Shown here piece by piece: positions 35,386 through 45,910 of a stretch of DNA of 64,000 nucleotides. Position numbers and translations under genes: made by a program. The stretch is taken from NCBI GenBank assembly GCA_016508695.1, contig VNKQ01000007.1, positions 682,001 through 746,000 on the forward strand, given 5' to 3'. The notes beneath the pieces were generated by a model that saw only the letters and a list, made by a program, of their open reading frames with translations, was not told the DNA's origin and searched no databases. Origin of the DNA: Hyphodiscus hymeniophilus. Taxonomy: Eukaryota; Ascomycota; Leotiomycetes; Helotiales; Hyphodiscaceae. How positions within the stretch are numbered: the first letter of the stretch is position 1; each line of letters starts with the position of its first letter.

Positions 35386-37105
35386 ATACAGCAGCTTAAA
35401 TAAGAAACCATCAAGATCCACCAGATCCTCGTTCGCCGATGACTTCCTACTCAAGCACATAGCCGGATCATCAGGGTGACCATCATTAGCCTCCAGGTCC
35501 AGGTTTCCAGGAGCCCCAAGCCCAAGTCCACGCTCACGCCCACGCCCACGCCGGTCGGGAGGCGAAAGAGAGCAAAGTACCTAACCATCCAAGGTAGTTC
35601 GTTCGGCGGTGGCACCGCTGCATCCATTGCTGCTGAATACAGAGTACGTACTTGTGCTGCAGGGGAGTAGAAGGGCTTACGGCTCACACTGGAATCCAAC
35701 AAATACCATTATTCCTGATTACTGTCCTCCCTCCTTCGGGCCTCATTATTCAGCTTCAGGAATCAACAACAGCCCCGGCTTCCTTCTTTCTTCAGCATTC
35801 GGTCCCACGTATCCGTATTATTAACAACCAACCAACCACCCAACCGACTTACCTACCTATCGTTCTACCCTATCCGTCCTCAACACGCACAGCGCAGTAC
35901 GTACTGGAGCTGGTACACGTCCTTCGACCAGTCTTCGATCAGAGCTCGAGTATCGCACTTCCAATTCGACAAACGCACGCTAGCAATCCATCAATCAGTC
36001 CATCCATCTATGAAATGACCGCCGTTGCCACGCTGAATCAATGACTCAAAGCTCTTGCCTCGAGGACCTACCACTCATCTCATCATTATCACTTATGATT
36101 GCGTCGCAATCTTGTCGCTATCCAGAAGCCTGAAGGACCCCATACCATCCATAACCCTCCCCTCATCACAAATCCACTCCATCTCCGATACCGAGCAGTC
36201 GGATCCATCTCTCCCTCGTAGTCTCATCCACTACTCTCCTTTGGCGGCTCGCGGCAACAAGAAGGCACTTCCCCGTTGACGAGGATCCGATCCGCCTCTC
36301 TCGCCGCCGTTGAGAAGGGTTAGAAGTTAGAACGAACTGGAAGGATCCTGTCTCTCCGTGTCTCTCGGAGACTCTCTCTATCCAATCTCGCTTACCAAAT
36401 CATGGTCCTCGTTCTCGGCGCAGGAGCATAACTTTCAAGGGCCACACCACAGACTTTACTTGTAAGGCCCCCCCCCTTCTCCTTTCTTCACATCTTGCAT
36501 TCATCTCGACACCGCCTTTGGAAACATCAAATCAAAAAAAAGAGCCCCAGTCCCCCCCAGCGCATTCCATCAGCCCCTTGTCGCTAGGCCCGATTATCTA
36601 TTTTTTAATTCCTGTAACCCTGTGGCTTACGACCCAGCAGGAGTCACAGCCCCTGTATGTGCGCCAGCGCACACAAGTGGAAAGACTCTCCGACACCAAA
36701 ATCTCCTTGATAAACCTCGACTCCCGCACCCAGCCATCCGATTTTCTACTTGCTTGACCACTTTCAAAGTAACCCATTCGATACCCAAAAGCTCCCTTCG
36801 CAACGCTTACCAAACACGCCCAAGGAGCCGGTAGCCATTCCTGCTCATTCTCGAATCTTCCGGAAGTCGATACTGCGGTACGTCGACTCCATCAACGACA
36901 CGAGATCTCTCACAGTGGGACATCCAAAAACCGGTTCTTGACATGTACGGATCAACGACAACGGTTTCCTCTCCTTCTCGTACCGACTACATACCACGGT
37001 GACGGGCTCGTCACACTCTTCAGCGCCTCGATATAAGGCGCTCTCGACCTTTTTCTTTTCGTTTCTAGGAGGCGGGTGTCTTCAGGACATCGCAGGAGCA
37101 GGAAT

Positions 37106-38227
37106 ATGGCCGCATATTCACCATACACGGGATACTATCCCACCAGCGCAACACCATCGCCAGCTGGATCTCCCTTTGGACCCCATGGGTTCTACACGCG
37201 CACACCAGGACCCTCACCACGAACTCACACGCGACACACTTCCTCTGGAGATGCGCGAGCCTTTTCGCCTCGGTATACCTCAACCGGATACTACGCGACT
37301 GCTGCCAATGTGAGTCGAAAACAAAGTTCTTGGGCGCCGCGTCATGAGGCAAAGCGGCGAAATTCTCACACCTATCGAGCCTCCTATGGGGAATCCGATG
37401 AGGATGAATATGAATATGTAGATTATCTGGTAGATGGTGTGATCTACCGAGTGCCTGCTCATCGGCCGAAGAAGTCAACTTTTAATTATCGTGGACATGG
37501 CACTGATCCGTACTACTCATCTCAGGCCCAGTTCGCGTATGAAAGAGAAGACGTCGGGGTTTCGCCAGAAAACACACCGCCAAGACGGCGCCGTCAATCA
37601 TCGTCGACGCCAACACGACCTCACGCAGCGCGTCCTACCACGTCACCAAAGAAGCCGCCACCCACCCCCAAGGCCACCGAGGCCGATGCAAGAAGACATC
37701 GCATCCCACCTGGGTACTCGCTCAAGAATTGGGATCCTTCCGAGGAGCCCATTATGCTCTTGGGCAGTGTATTCGATGCCAACAGTCTAGGCAAGTGGAT
37801 ATACGACTGGACAGTCTACCACCATGGTCCAGCAACTCCCATAGCTGATATGGCGGGGGAGCTTTGGCTCCTCCTCATCCAGCTAGCAGGCAAAGTAAAG
37901 CGCGCTGAGGAATGTATGCCGCGCATTCGAAAGGAGGAGAACAGAGAGATGGTCGAAGATTTCATCGAGTCCGGGGAGAGGTTGACGGACAAGTTGAAGA
38001 AGTTGTTGAAGTCTTGTGAGACACCTATGTTGAAGGTGGGCAAGAAGCACAGTAAAGATCAAGCGCAATTGGGCAAGAATGCAGGCACTGAGTTTGTTGA
38101 CTCCATCTTCGGACGCGACAGACAACTGGAGAGCACGGAGAAGTTCATGTCATCTATCCGACTCTGGAACCTGCGATTTGACGCAAACTGCGAGGATATA
38201 CTACGAAGACCAGGCCAATATGACTAG
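37106..38227 (+). CDS. Conserved filamentous-fungal protein of unknown function
   Basis: Single-exon gene of 373 residues. MAAYSPYTGYY at 37106 is the first ATG; the frame extends upstream only to a GTG. Residues 1-90 are low complexity (Tyr, Ser, Pro, Gly, Thr). About 105-125 is acidic and aromatic (ESDEDEYEYVDYLVDGVIYR). About 150-215 is basic and Pro-rich. A globular domain then spans about 215-365. It begins with PPGYSLKNWDPSEEPIMLLG and VFDANSLGKWIYDWT and ends with STEKFMSSIRLWNLRFDANC. Similar proteins are sometimes labelled cell-wall protein because of the Pro/Ser part, but there is no signal peptide, so an intracellular role is more likely. A CT-rich upstream region of several hundred bases with small ATG-started frames suggests translational control. 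Confidence 0.8.
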   Translation: MAAYSPYTGYYPTSATPSPAGSPFGPHGFYTRTPGPSPRTHTRHTSSGDARAFSPRYTSTGYYATAANVSRKQSSWAPRHEAKRRNSHTYRASYGESDEDEYEYVDYLVDGVIYRVPAHRPKKSTFNYRGHGTDPYYSSQAQFAYEREDVGVSPENTPPRRRRQSSSTPTRPHAARPTTSPKKPPPTPKATEADARRHRIPPGYSLKNWDPSEEPIMLLGSVFDANSLGKWIYDWTVYHHGPATPIADMAGELWLLLIQLAGKVKRAEECMPRIRKEENREMVEDFIESGERLTDKLKKLLKSCETPMLKVGKKHSKDQAQLGKNAGTEFVDSIFGRDRQLESTEKFMSSIRLWNLRFDANCEDILRRPGQYD

Positions 38228-40669
38228 GGTTTTGAGAAAGAGGAGAAGGATTTCGTCTTTCGTCATTGCGTTTCTTACAAACTATGATACCCACTGCTTT
38301 CGGCGGCGCATTCTGTAAGATTTAAGATGGAAACAGGGGCAACCCATGCGGTTCAGTTGGGCATTGGGCGGATACAAGAACACGCATTATGGACACGGCG
38401 GGAAGGAAAAGTTCGCTTCATTTCGCATTTCGGTGTTTAGCATTCTTGGGTTTAGGTGGCAGTTTGAGATTGCAAATTTGGATCTGGAGTCGTGTTGCAC
38501 AGGTGTATCAGACTGTACGAGTAATCTTTAGTTTTTAGTTCTCTGATGGCATCCCAAAGAGTGTGTCTGCCTGTCTTGGAGCATCACATTATACCCAACA
38601 TATATTCAATAAACACTATAAAAATTTAATCATGGCTCTTTGCTTGTGAGTCCATTCGATGAGCCAATTTAGCAAGCTTTAGGAACAGCATGTCTTCAAT
38701 ATCAATCCAGGCGCAGTCATTCCAGAATAGCTTCGTCCTAAAGTATGTCTACCCCTCATACACGGCCCCCAAGCACACAGTTCGGCCGTTATGTACTGCC
38801 GGCATCATTCATAGTCATCCGCTCGAGGCGCAACGCAATGGTTCATGCAACGCACTGCGTACTGTAACCGCCTGTAACCCCACCATCGTCGTTATCGCGC
38901 TGCACAACCACCCTCTTCGAATCCACCAATTCAAGAGCCGTCTTCATCCGCCTGCATCCCACATGAAGCCTACCCAATCACCACTCCAAGCTGATATCCA
39001 CCGTCCGCATATTCTTTCCACACTCTTTCCAGATCCTCCCATTCTTTCTAGAAGTGGTTCGCACCCCACCATCTCGTCCATCCCATCACTTCCGAGAGGT
39101 CGACATTAGCCTATCCGAAGCGATGCAGCGAAGACGTGCATACGCTACGACCAACCTCATCCCACCCATACCCTTCGAGATCAAAAGGCGTCGGCGTCGC
39201 GTGGCCCTCCAGCCATGCATCCCACCTCTGCATCTGCACATCCACCCAGTCCGAATCTCTGCCAGACCACACCAGAGTAAAGGGCCCGGCCATGCGGATC
39301 GGTGCGTCCCAGGTCCATCTTACGACTCTGTTGTACTGTACGTAGCTACTCTGTGTTACTTTCCTCGACTGTCTGACAGACATCCTCGAGTCTCGGGTTT
39401 AGTTCTGAGGCAAGGTACCGCAACCTGATAGCATAATACGACGGAGGACAGCATCATTGGTGCGTAGGTCTAGAATCTTGCCCATGCCGAGACGGCGAGA
39501 CGAGAGGTGATGGCTTACACATTGTGACGTGGTGATGACTCGGCGCTTCCTTGGATTCATCCATCTCCAGTGTGGAGGTACTTGACGAAACTGGGTTCAC
39601 GTCGTCTTCGCCCAAAGATCTTCGTGATCTCCGAGAGTATCCTGTCCAGCATTCCATAGTCCTGACCTCAGCCATCCACCTTTAAAAAAAGCCAAATCCT
39701 CGTGAAAGGTTACCGACGTTCAAAGTACAGGCTGTGCTCCCTAACACACTGTACATCCTCGTCTCTACTAAGAAAGATTACCTGCAGACACGCTATGCTT
39801 CCGTAGCACCTCGCTCGTTAGTTTGGATATTGGTGGTTGTTGGCTCCGTAAGTGGTAACCTCAGTGGCTGACAAGCAATCTATTTTTGGACCTCCGCATT
39901 TCACATCATCCCACCTTTCTCTTTGTGCCCAAACGTTTGGTCAAGCCGCCCTACCATCCACTCAGATCGTTCCATTGTTTCTGCAGTCAGATTGTCGTCT
40001 GCATGCACTCCTCGCACAGCCTGCTTATCGATACTGATACCGCAATCGATCTGGTATTGGAGGGGCACAACACGCAGACGCAGACGCAGCCTCAGCCCAC
40101 CAGGCGCCTTTGAGAAGTATTCACGTTTGGGGGCTAGGCGTCTAGTTACCTCACGCACGGCGGTAAGAACCTAGAAGGAGGTTATTGGGACGAGGATATT
40201 GGACGAGGCTGTGCCGTTGAGAATCAAGACATACGGTGGGGAGGTACTGAAATTGTTTCCTGGTGGAGGCATTTGGAAAGAAGACAGGCAAGAGGGGGGA
40301 CGCTGATCAACGCTACTCTAAGATCTGGGAACGAGAGACGAAAAGCGCTGAAAGGTTTGCAAAATTGAGGCTCAATCTCGGAGTTGGTAGAACGAGATTG
40401 AGGTCGGCGACGCATTAGGGGTTCGAAGACGACGTACGGCTGCCAGCCTTACGCTTCCATACCTCAACGCCAAGGTAAGGCTACGCTAGCTTGGAAGCAA
40501 CAACAACAGACTGCGCGGTTAAGGTACTGCCGCTTTTCAATACGCCAGACAGACGACCGCAACAGCAGGTTGAGGGCAGTGGAGCTTCACTCGCACACTG
40601 TCCCACAGTACAGCTCTTAAACCTCATCTGCACCGGAGCCACACCAATCCCGAGCAGAGAGCAATCGCA
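38228..40669. other. 2.4-kb gene-poor region
   Basis: Only short, mutually overlapping frames with skewed His/Pro/Ser composition are present on both strands. No domain, splice structure or RNA gene was recognised. GACGCAGACGCAGACGCAG repeats lie at about 40076-40091. The last few hundred bases should carry the promoter of the methyltransferase gene. Confidence 0.55.
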
Positions 40670-41882
40670 ATGCATTATATCCGATTCCTCAAGCCCCCTC
40701 GGCCGCTAATCACAGCATCACCTGCAAGTCTGAGCGCGAAGATCACTGTCACAACGGATCTGGGGGAGTCGTTCTTATTGTCGAACGTATCATTGGTGGT
40801 TGAATTGGAGTTTAAAGATGGGACAAGTGTTCTTGGCGAAGGGAAGGGCAGAGAATTCGTCTGGAAAGGACGAGACGGGATGAGAGCCCTCGAAATTCTC
40901 ATTCAAGTTCCCGTGTCGAAAGGCGGGCGGAAGATAGGCAGTGAGATGGTCAGGATGCTCGTCGGACCCAAAGAAGATGCTCTTGCCGTGGACAGCTTTC
41001 GAAAGATCTTGGATATGCAACATCAGAATGACGATTCGGGAGAGATAGGTGGCATCGTTCCTATTCGGAGTATGGCCATCGATATCAATCCAGGAGCTAA
41101 GAGGGACGACACGCCAGGAGTTGGAATGGCGCAGAGAGTTTTCTCCATGGGTTCTGGAAACAGCCAAAAGGGACTTCGCATCTGGGAAGAGACGGGGGAA
41201 AGCATCGCCCGGCATATTTGGTACGCTATAGAATGTTTAGGTACGTCCTCTCTTTAGTCCACTAACGATTTATAGGGACGCCGGCTTGGTGTTCTCTTCC
41301 TGTCTCGCTTTTCTCTCCCTGTCAGACTCAACCCGTTCCTTATCACACGCCCAAAAACTCCCCATCCTCAAGAAAGCTCTACAGAGACCAAACCTCAGAG
41401 TCCTCGAGCTAGGAGCAGGTTGCGGAATTGTAGGCATAACTCTAGCCTCCTCCATCGCGCTTCACTCGGTCCTACTAAGCGACCTCCCCGCTGCCTCCTC
41501 AATCCTCTCCCGGAACCTCTCCACTCTTCCCCTCCCGATCCGCCCAAAACTCTCAAGCCAAGTCCTAGACTGGTCATCTTCTCTGCCTTCCAACGTCGCT
41601 TCTACGAGGTGGGATCTAGTCCTAGTGGCCGATTGCACGTACAACCCTGATGTTGTTCCTGACCTCGTGGCGACGTTGGGACGCATTGTGGAAAGAAGGG
41701 TTGTTGGGAAGGAGACTCTCGTGGCACTGGCGATGAAAGTGAGACATGAGAGTGAGATGGTTTTCTTTGACCTTATGAGGGAGCGTGGGTTTGTGGTTCG
41801 TGAGACTATCAAGATCCCACTGCCGGTCTTGGGCGGTGAGAGGGAGGAGATTGAGATTTTCGTTTTCGCATATCGAGACTGA
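40670..41882 (+). CDS. Family-16 (METTL21-type) SAM-dependent methyltransferase
   Basis: Two exons (40670-41220, 41276-41882) encode 385 residues. The correct donor is GTACGC at 41221. It joins RHIW to DAGL and restores the WDAG element that precedes motif I in this family. A second GTACGT at 41241 shifts the frame and should be rejected. Motif I VLELGAGCGIVGITLA is at about 226-241. The post-motif acidic loop LLSDLP follows. DLVLVADCTYN (about 297-307) matches the (D/E)xxY-type substrate motif, here DCTY. Family members methylate lysines of chaperones or elongation factors, but the substrate cannot be told from sequence. The N-terminal 180 residues form an extra domain seen in fungal members. 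Acceptor TTTATAG has a CTAAC branch point. Confidence 0.88.
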
Positions 41883-42299
41883 AAATCTCCCAAGTTTCGT
41901 GGCAAAATTAGATCTAATATGCTCCTGGGATCGAAGCGTTCACAGCCATTTCTGAGAAGTTCAGAAGGCGAAATTCTAGGAGGGGAAATCATGCCTATAA
42001 AAGACCCCTTCCCCTCCAATTCCTGGATTTTGCAACAGCGAATAGCCAGCTGAACCAGCAACGGATGTGGAGAGTTTGTCGACGCAAGGTCCCAGTAGAT
42101 CAGCGAATATCGTTAAACATGGGACGAAAGAATAATGACGTATCCAAATATTTGGGATATGCAATGCTGGGAAATTGTGCTTGTTTTTTTGTTCTGCTGT
42201 CGCTGTGTCTGTCGCTGTTGGTAGGAATGTCGCTGTTGGTTCAGTGTTACTGTTGCTGGTTTTTCTCTGATATTTATTCATCTGATGTCTTCTATGGCT
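41883..42299. other. Intergenic stretch beside the gypsy relic
   Basis: Between the methyltransferase stop and the recognisable retroelement fragment. The sequence contains a CTGTCGCTGTTGGT direct repeat near 42198-42240. No gene is supported, and it may be further decayed element sequence. Confidence 0.4.
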
Positions 42300-42520
42300 C
42301 CATCGCGGTGGCAGTTCCAGTAGAAACGCCAGTGGTCCTACACTATCTATAACCTTGAAGGGACCTACCTGTACGTTGTTCAGACAGTTTCTTGCTTGGA
42401 TTGCCTGGCAAGTGATAGCCTTTGTGTAAACGCAGGTACACCATGTCCCCCACTTTGATGTCAATCTTTTTGTGGACGGCATCATAGTATTCAATGCTAC
42501 CTCCCCAGCCCTGCAATACA
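42300..42520 (-). pseudogene. Decayed Ty3/gypsy integrase C-terminal fragment
   Basis: Minus-strand translation gives YYDAVHKKIDIKVGDMVYLR then LHKGYHLPGNPSKKLSEQR in one frame. VGPFKVIDSVGPLAFLLELP continues in another frame after a small insertion around 42370. The order VGDxVYLRLHxGYxLP ... KL..QR.GPFKV....GPLAxxLELPP is the typical chromodomain-proximal end of gypsy polyproteins. Only this ~70-residue part is recognisable. The reverse transcriptase and LTRs are not visible nearby. The fragment is therefore an old, frame-broken relic between the methyltransferase and the hydrolase gene. Confidence 0.75.
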
Positions 42521-42772
42521 AGGCAGATTGTAGGACGACATTCATTGACTTGTGGATAAAGATGTCCCACAACAAGCAACCGTCGTCAAGGGCGGCTCGT
42601 AATTCGCTGTGATACAAAATTCACTCTGCTAGAGCAAGCATGTAAACGGAGTGAATCAAGTTCATTAGATAATCCCTTTCTCCATATCTGTTGGTATGAA
42701 ATTGGTCGTGCAACAGGCCTCTGTATTTTGCATCTATACGAGTACCAATGCTCTTCTCATGGAGGCGACAAA

Positions 42773-43843
42773 TCACTTCTTCACCGCTCCTGCAAAGTCC
42801 TTCAAAAACAGCCATCTCCCCTTCTCAACCCATTCCTTCTGCGTAAAATCATTGGCATATTTTGGGAAGAAATCCATAACCTCCAACAGACTATCATCAT
42901 GCGCCATAACGACCAGAACCTCATCTCTTGCATCAGCCTCCATTACCTTCCCAATCGTAGCTTGCGCTTCATGAACATTGTGTGCCACCCCTGACCCATC
43001 GTCAAGTTTTGCAATCTCATAGAACGGCCTCGTCTTATCTCCATCGGGGAGCAGGTCTTCAAACATTGCTCCCGGGCAAGGGGTGCTGCTCTTCGTATCC
43101 AGCGGATTTGGGAAGAAGGAAGATGGGAAAGGCAGATATTGAGACGGTCGGAACTCTCCTCCATGATGGCACGAATCTCCTCCCATGAAGATGAACGAGC
43201 TGGCCGTAACTCGAGCAAGGCCACACATGTGACCGATTGCATGGCCTGGACTATCCAGCAGATAGAATGAGCCGTCGCCAAAATAGTCAAACGCATCGAA
43301 GCGTCCAATCTTCAGCCCCTGCGAGAAAGCAATTTCCCTCAACTCTCGTCCCTCGTAATCGCTTTCTCTGATCGGCGCATCTTTATTCGCAGGATAGCCA
43401 GGCGTAAAAGCAGCTTTGAACCCAGGCCCAACGATCAGCGCTGTGCTCTTCTCAAACGTAGATGGATCACCAGTGTGGTCCCAATGCCAATGGCTCCAGA
43501 TTATGCCTTCGATATCACGTCCACTGACACCGTGTTTTTCCAGTTGCTCCCTGACACCTTGCTTGACATTTACCTCCCAGCCTCCGTTTTTGATGCGATC
43601 CCGGATTCTGGGGGCGAAGTTTTCAATGTCTTTGCGAACGCCGAGATCGAAGAGGAGCTTACGGTCTGATGGGTGCTCGATTAGAAAGGAGTATGCTGGG
43701 CAGGAGAGTGTTGTGAAGCCTTTGATTTCGGGTTGGACGAAGGCTGCTAGACCTATGCCTGCAATATGAGAGGTGGTGTCTATGATGCGGACTTGCACGG
43801 TGGTTGAGGATTTGGGAATCTTCAGATCAGGTGGTGCTGCCAT
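42773..43843 (-). CDS. Metallo-beta-lactamase-fold hydrolase, AHL-lactonase-like
   Basis: Intronless gene of 356 residues, complete from ATG (43843) to stop. The zinc-binding signature SHWHWDH (residues 117-123) matches HxHxDH. Further ligands are expected in DSPGHAIGH (about 197-205), GGDSCHHGGE (221-230) and VVMAHDD near the C-terminus. The N-terminal SFLIEHPSDRKLLFDLG strand pair is typical of the N-acyl homoserine lactonase branch. Fungal relatives hydrolyse lactones or esters and may act on bacterial signals or mycotoxins, but the substrate is unknown here. No signal peptide, so it is probably cytosolic. The absence of introns contrasts with most neighbours, and the 5' side faces a gene-free 630 bp. 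Confidence 0.9.
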   Translation of the reverse strand: MAAPPDLKIPKSSTTVQVRIIDTTSHIAGIGLAAFVQPEIKGFTTLSCPAYSFLIEHPSDRKLLFDLGVRKDIENFAPRIRDRIKNGGWEVNVKQGVREQLEKHGVSGRDIEGIIWSHWHWDHTGDPSTFEKSTALIVGPGFKAAFTPGYPANKDAPIRESDYEGRELREIAFSQGLKIGRFDAFDYFGDGSFYLLDSPGHAIGHMCGLARVTASSFIFMGGDSCHHGGEFRPSQYLPFPSSFFPNPLDTKSSTPCPGAMFEDLLPDGDKTRPFYEIAKLDDGSGVAHNVHEAQATIGKVMEADARDEVLVVMAHDDSLLEVMDFFPKYANDFTQKEWVEKGRWLFLKDFAGAVKK

Positions 43844-44476
43844 TGCAATAGGGTGCCTGGATGAGATGTTGTGAAGTGGGAGGTCGAAGCATGAACTGGG
43901 AGCTTCGTAGCTAGAGGAAGTAAAGAGGCTGAAGCAAGCTACTTCTGATACATCCGAAAGAAAGACGATGGAGCGCCTGACGTCAAGTATTAGAAGAGAC
44001 TCGGAGTTCGAACATAGGAGCTTTATGGCAAATATACTTCTAGCGGGGTTCCCTCTGTGACAAGAGCGTCATGTATTAGAAGCTAAGCCACGAATTGAAG
44101 AAAGGTTCTAATCTTTTGCCTTTATTTGAGACATATTGCGTTATGAGGCCTGGAGAGGATGAAGCCTCGAGCGGGGCAGCAAGGCTGAAAGAAACGAGGC
44201 GGGGTATTCTAACCTCACACCATTTTCTCACTAGAGTTAAGCAAATGTCGAGCAAATGTCGAGCAAATGTCTTTGAATCACTGCTGTCACGGAAAGCCGG
44301 GAGTGAATCTATTGCGTCGGGGAACACCGCTAGCGTAGCTCCGGCCAGTCCCTTTTATGATTCATACAGAATTTTCTTATTATATCTTTTGGGAAATATC
44401 CTCGCCAGATTCTACCCTATAGGGATTTCTTCAGTTTGCATACATTAGCTCGTTCCTCAGTCGCACAGCATTCAAG
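43844..44476. other. Divergent promoter region with a short tandem repeat
   Basis: This 633-bp region separates the hydrolase and phosphoribosyltransferase start codons. Nearly three copies of GTCGAGCAAAT lie at about 44231-44261 (GCAAATGTCGAGCAAATGTC pattern). No gene is supported. Confidence 0.55.
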
Positions 44477-45240
44477 ATGGTCGTCAAGGAGTATGTGACC
44501 TATAACCAGGTAATTGGATGCAAAAACACCTTGTCGTATCCAGGCAGACACTGACACCCCGGCGTACAAAAGGTACACAAGTTATGCAAGGAAGCCGCGC
44601 CCCGAATCCTCGAAGAATTCCAACCTCAACTTATGATAGCCATTGGTGGAGGTGGATATGTTCCTGCGCGCATTCTGAGATCATTCCTCAAGCAACCTGG
44701 CTCGACCAATATCCCCATTCAAGCCATCGGGCTTTCCCTCTATGAGACTCTTCCCTCCACACACCCCTCTGCGTCAAACACTCCCGGCGACGTCGAGCAA
44801 CCTGGAACCAAGGTCACAAGAACACAATGGCTGGACTTGACGAGTTTGGGAGAGATGGAGAATCTGGTTGGCAAGAGAATTCTGATCGTGGATGAGGTCG
44901 ATGATACTAGAACTACGCTGGAATATGCGGTCAAGGAATTGGAGAAGGATGTTGAGGCTGCTAGACAAAAGTTAGGGTATCAAGGAGAGAAGACAGTATT
45001 CTCGATTTTTGTTTTACATGTAAGTCTTTTCCGCGCACTACCCACGTCGGCGAATGAAGCCTGACGGTCTTGCTGCAGAACAAGAACAAGGAGAAGAAAG
45101 GCCACCTCCCCGAGGATATGCTCAACGAGAACAGATACCTGGCAGCCAGAACTGTAGGAGACGTTTGGATTTGCTATCCATGGGAGGCTACAGACATCGA
45201 TGCGCACGATGAGCTGGCGAACAAGCAGGGAGCTAAGTAG
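44477..45240 (+). CDS. XPT1: Xanthine/hypoxanthine-guanine phosphoribosyltransferase
   Basis: Three exons (44477-44509, 44573-45019, 45079-45240) give 213 residues, close to the ~210 of yeast Xpt1. The enzyme salvages purine bases by transferring them to PRPP to form XMP, GMP or IMP in the cytosol. GGGGYVPARILRSFL (about 36-50) is the loop near the pyrophosphate site. RILIVDEVDDTRTTLEYAV (113-131) is the PRPP-binding motif with two adjacent Asp residues. DVWICYPWE (about 190-198) is the aromatic base-binding C-terminal part. The first exon is tiny (11 codons), so gene callers often lose MVVKEYVTYNQ. It could be Xpt1-type or Hpt1-type. Sequence order favours the yeast Xpt1/Hpt1 group without resolving the base preference. 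Confidence 0.9.
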
Positions 45241-45910
45241 AGGGTAGTGAAAGATATTGGATACACATTTGTTTCTGGGAAGTTGTTGGATACGGAACCT
45301 ACCCTTCAATATTATGCCGCTGATTTTTATCTATCTTCCACAGGGCTTTGTGAAGAAACCTATTCATCTAATCTCATGTAGTCTGACGGTGGGGCCAGTG
45401 AGACAGACACTGACTAGTTCTAATCACAGTCAAGCTTCAAGTGGACCATGCATGGACATGTACCTCAAATTAGGAATGTAAAGAATGTTCTTTAAGCAAA
45501 AAATATAGGGTGGGTTGTGGATGCAGAACGGGAGTGAGTTCATAATTTGATATCTTTTCAAGCGGTACCTCGAGTTCGAATGGTAGAGGGCTGGTAAACT
45601 GATCCAGCCTGATCCAGCAGAGAAATCATGAAGTGTGTAGCTCTTGGTAGCAAATGATATGGTACCTAACCAAAGGCTTATCGTTCATTATCTTAGCGTT
45701 GAATGATTGGTGGGGGGCAGGGCATCATCAGCGGGCTGAATTGCGCCTTGCCTCTCTTTACGAGCTACTTGAGAGATCTCACATAATCTATGTTAATTCC
45801 ATTAAAAAAAACATCTTCAATTTATCTCATCCACTCACCAACCTGGTAAACCGTCAACTCAAAGTACATTTAGCGAACAGTAGCCGATTGTCTATCTCAT
45901 CGACAAAACC
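45241..45910. other. Intergenic region, nothing recognised
   Basis: 670 bp between the phosphoribosyltransferase and dehydrogenase genes, both on the plus strand. It should hold a terminator and a promoter. Open frames are short and have no motif. Confidence 0.6.

Larger units (their letters stand above)
30892..37105. other. 6.2-kb gene-poor region
   Basis: No frame in this stretch has a conserved motif together with usable splice sites. The longest (192 codons at 32822-33400; 152 codons on the minus strand at 33777-34235) have biased composition and no recognisable domain. The region contains a 14-17 bp direct duplication (TGATCAGGCTGCTG) near 32321-32352, an ACTCAC microsatellite (35015-35040), a minisatellite (35285-35385) and GCCCACGCCCACGCC (35529-35550). 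From about 35850 the plus strand is pyrimidine-rich and probably includes the promoter and a long 5' leader of the gene at 37106. Non-coding RNA genes cannot be excluded. None was recognised. Confidence 0.5.

Noticed and set aside
35162..35460. Minus-strand frames with DLVDLVDLVDAVGQLD repeats
   Set aside because: They are translations of the minisatellite in all three frames, not a protein.
41241..41275. Alternative donor GTACGT in the methyltransferase gene
   Set aside because: Using it breaks the frame after the splice. The upstream GTACGC at 41221 restores the WDAG motif.
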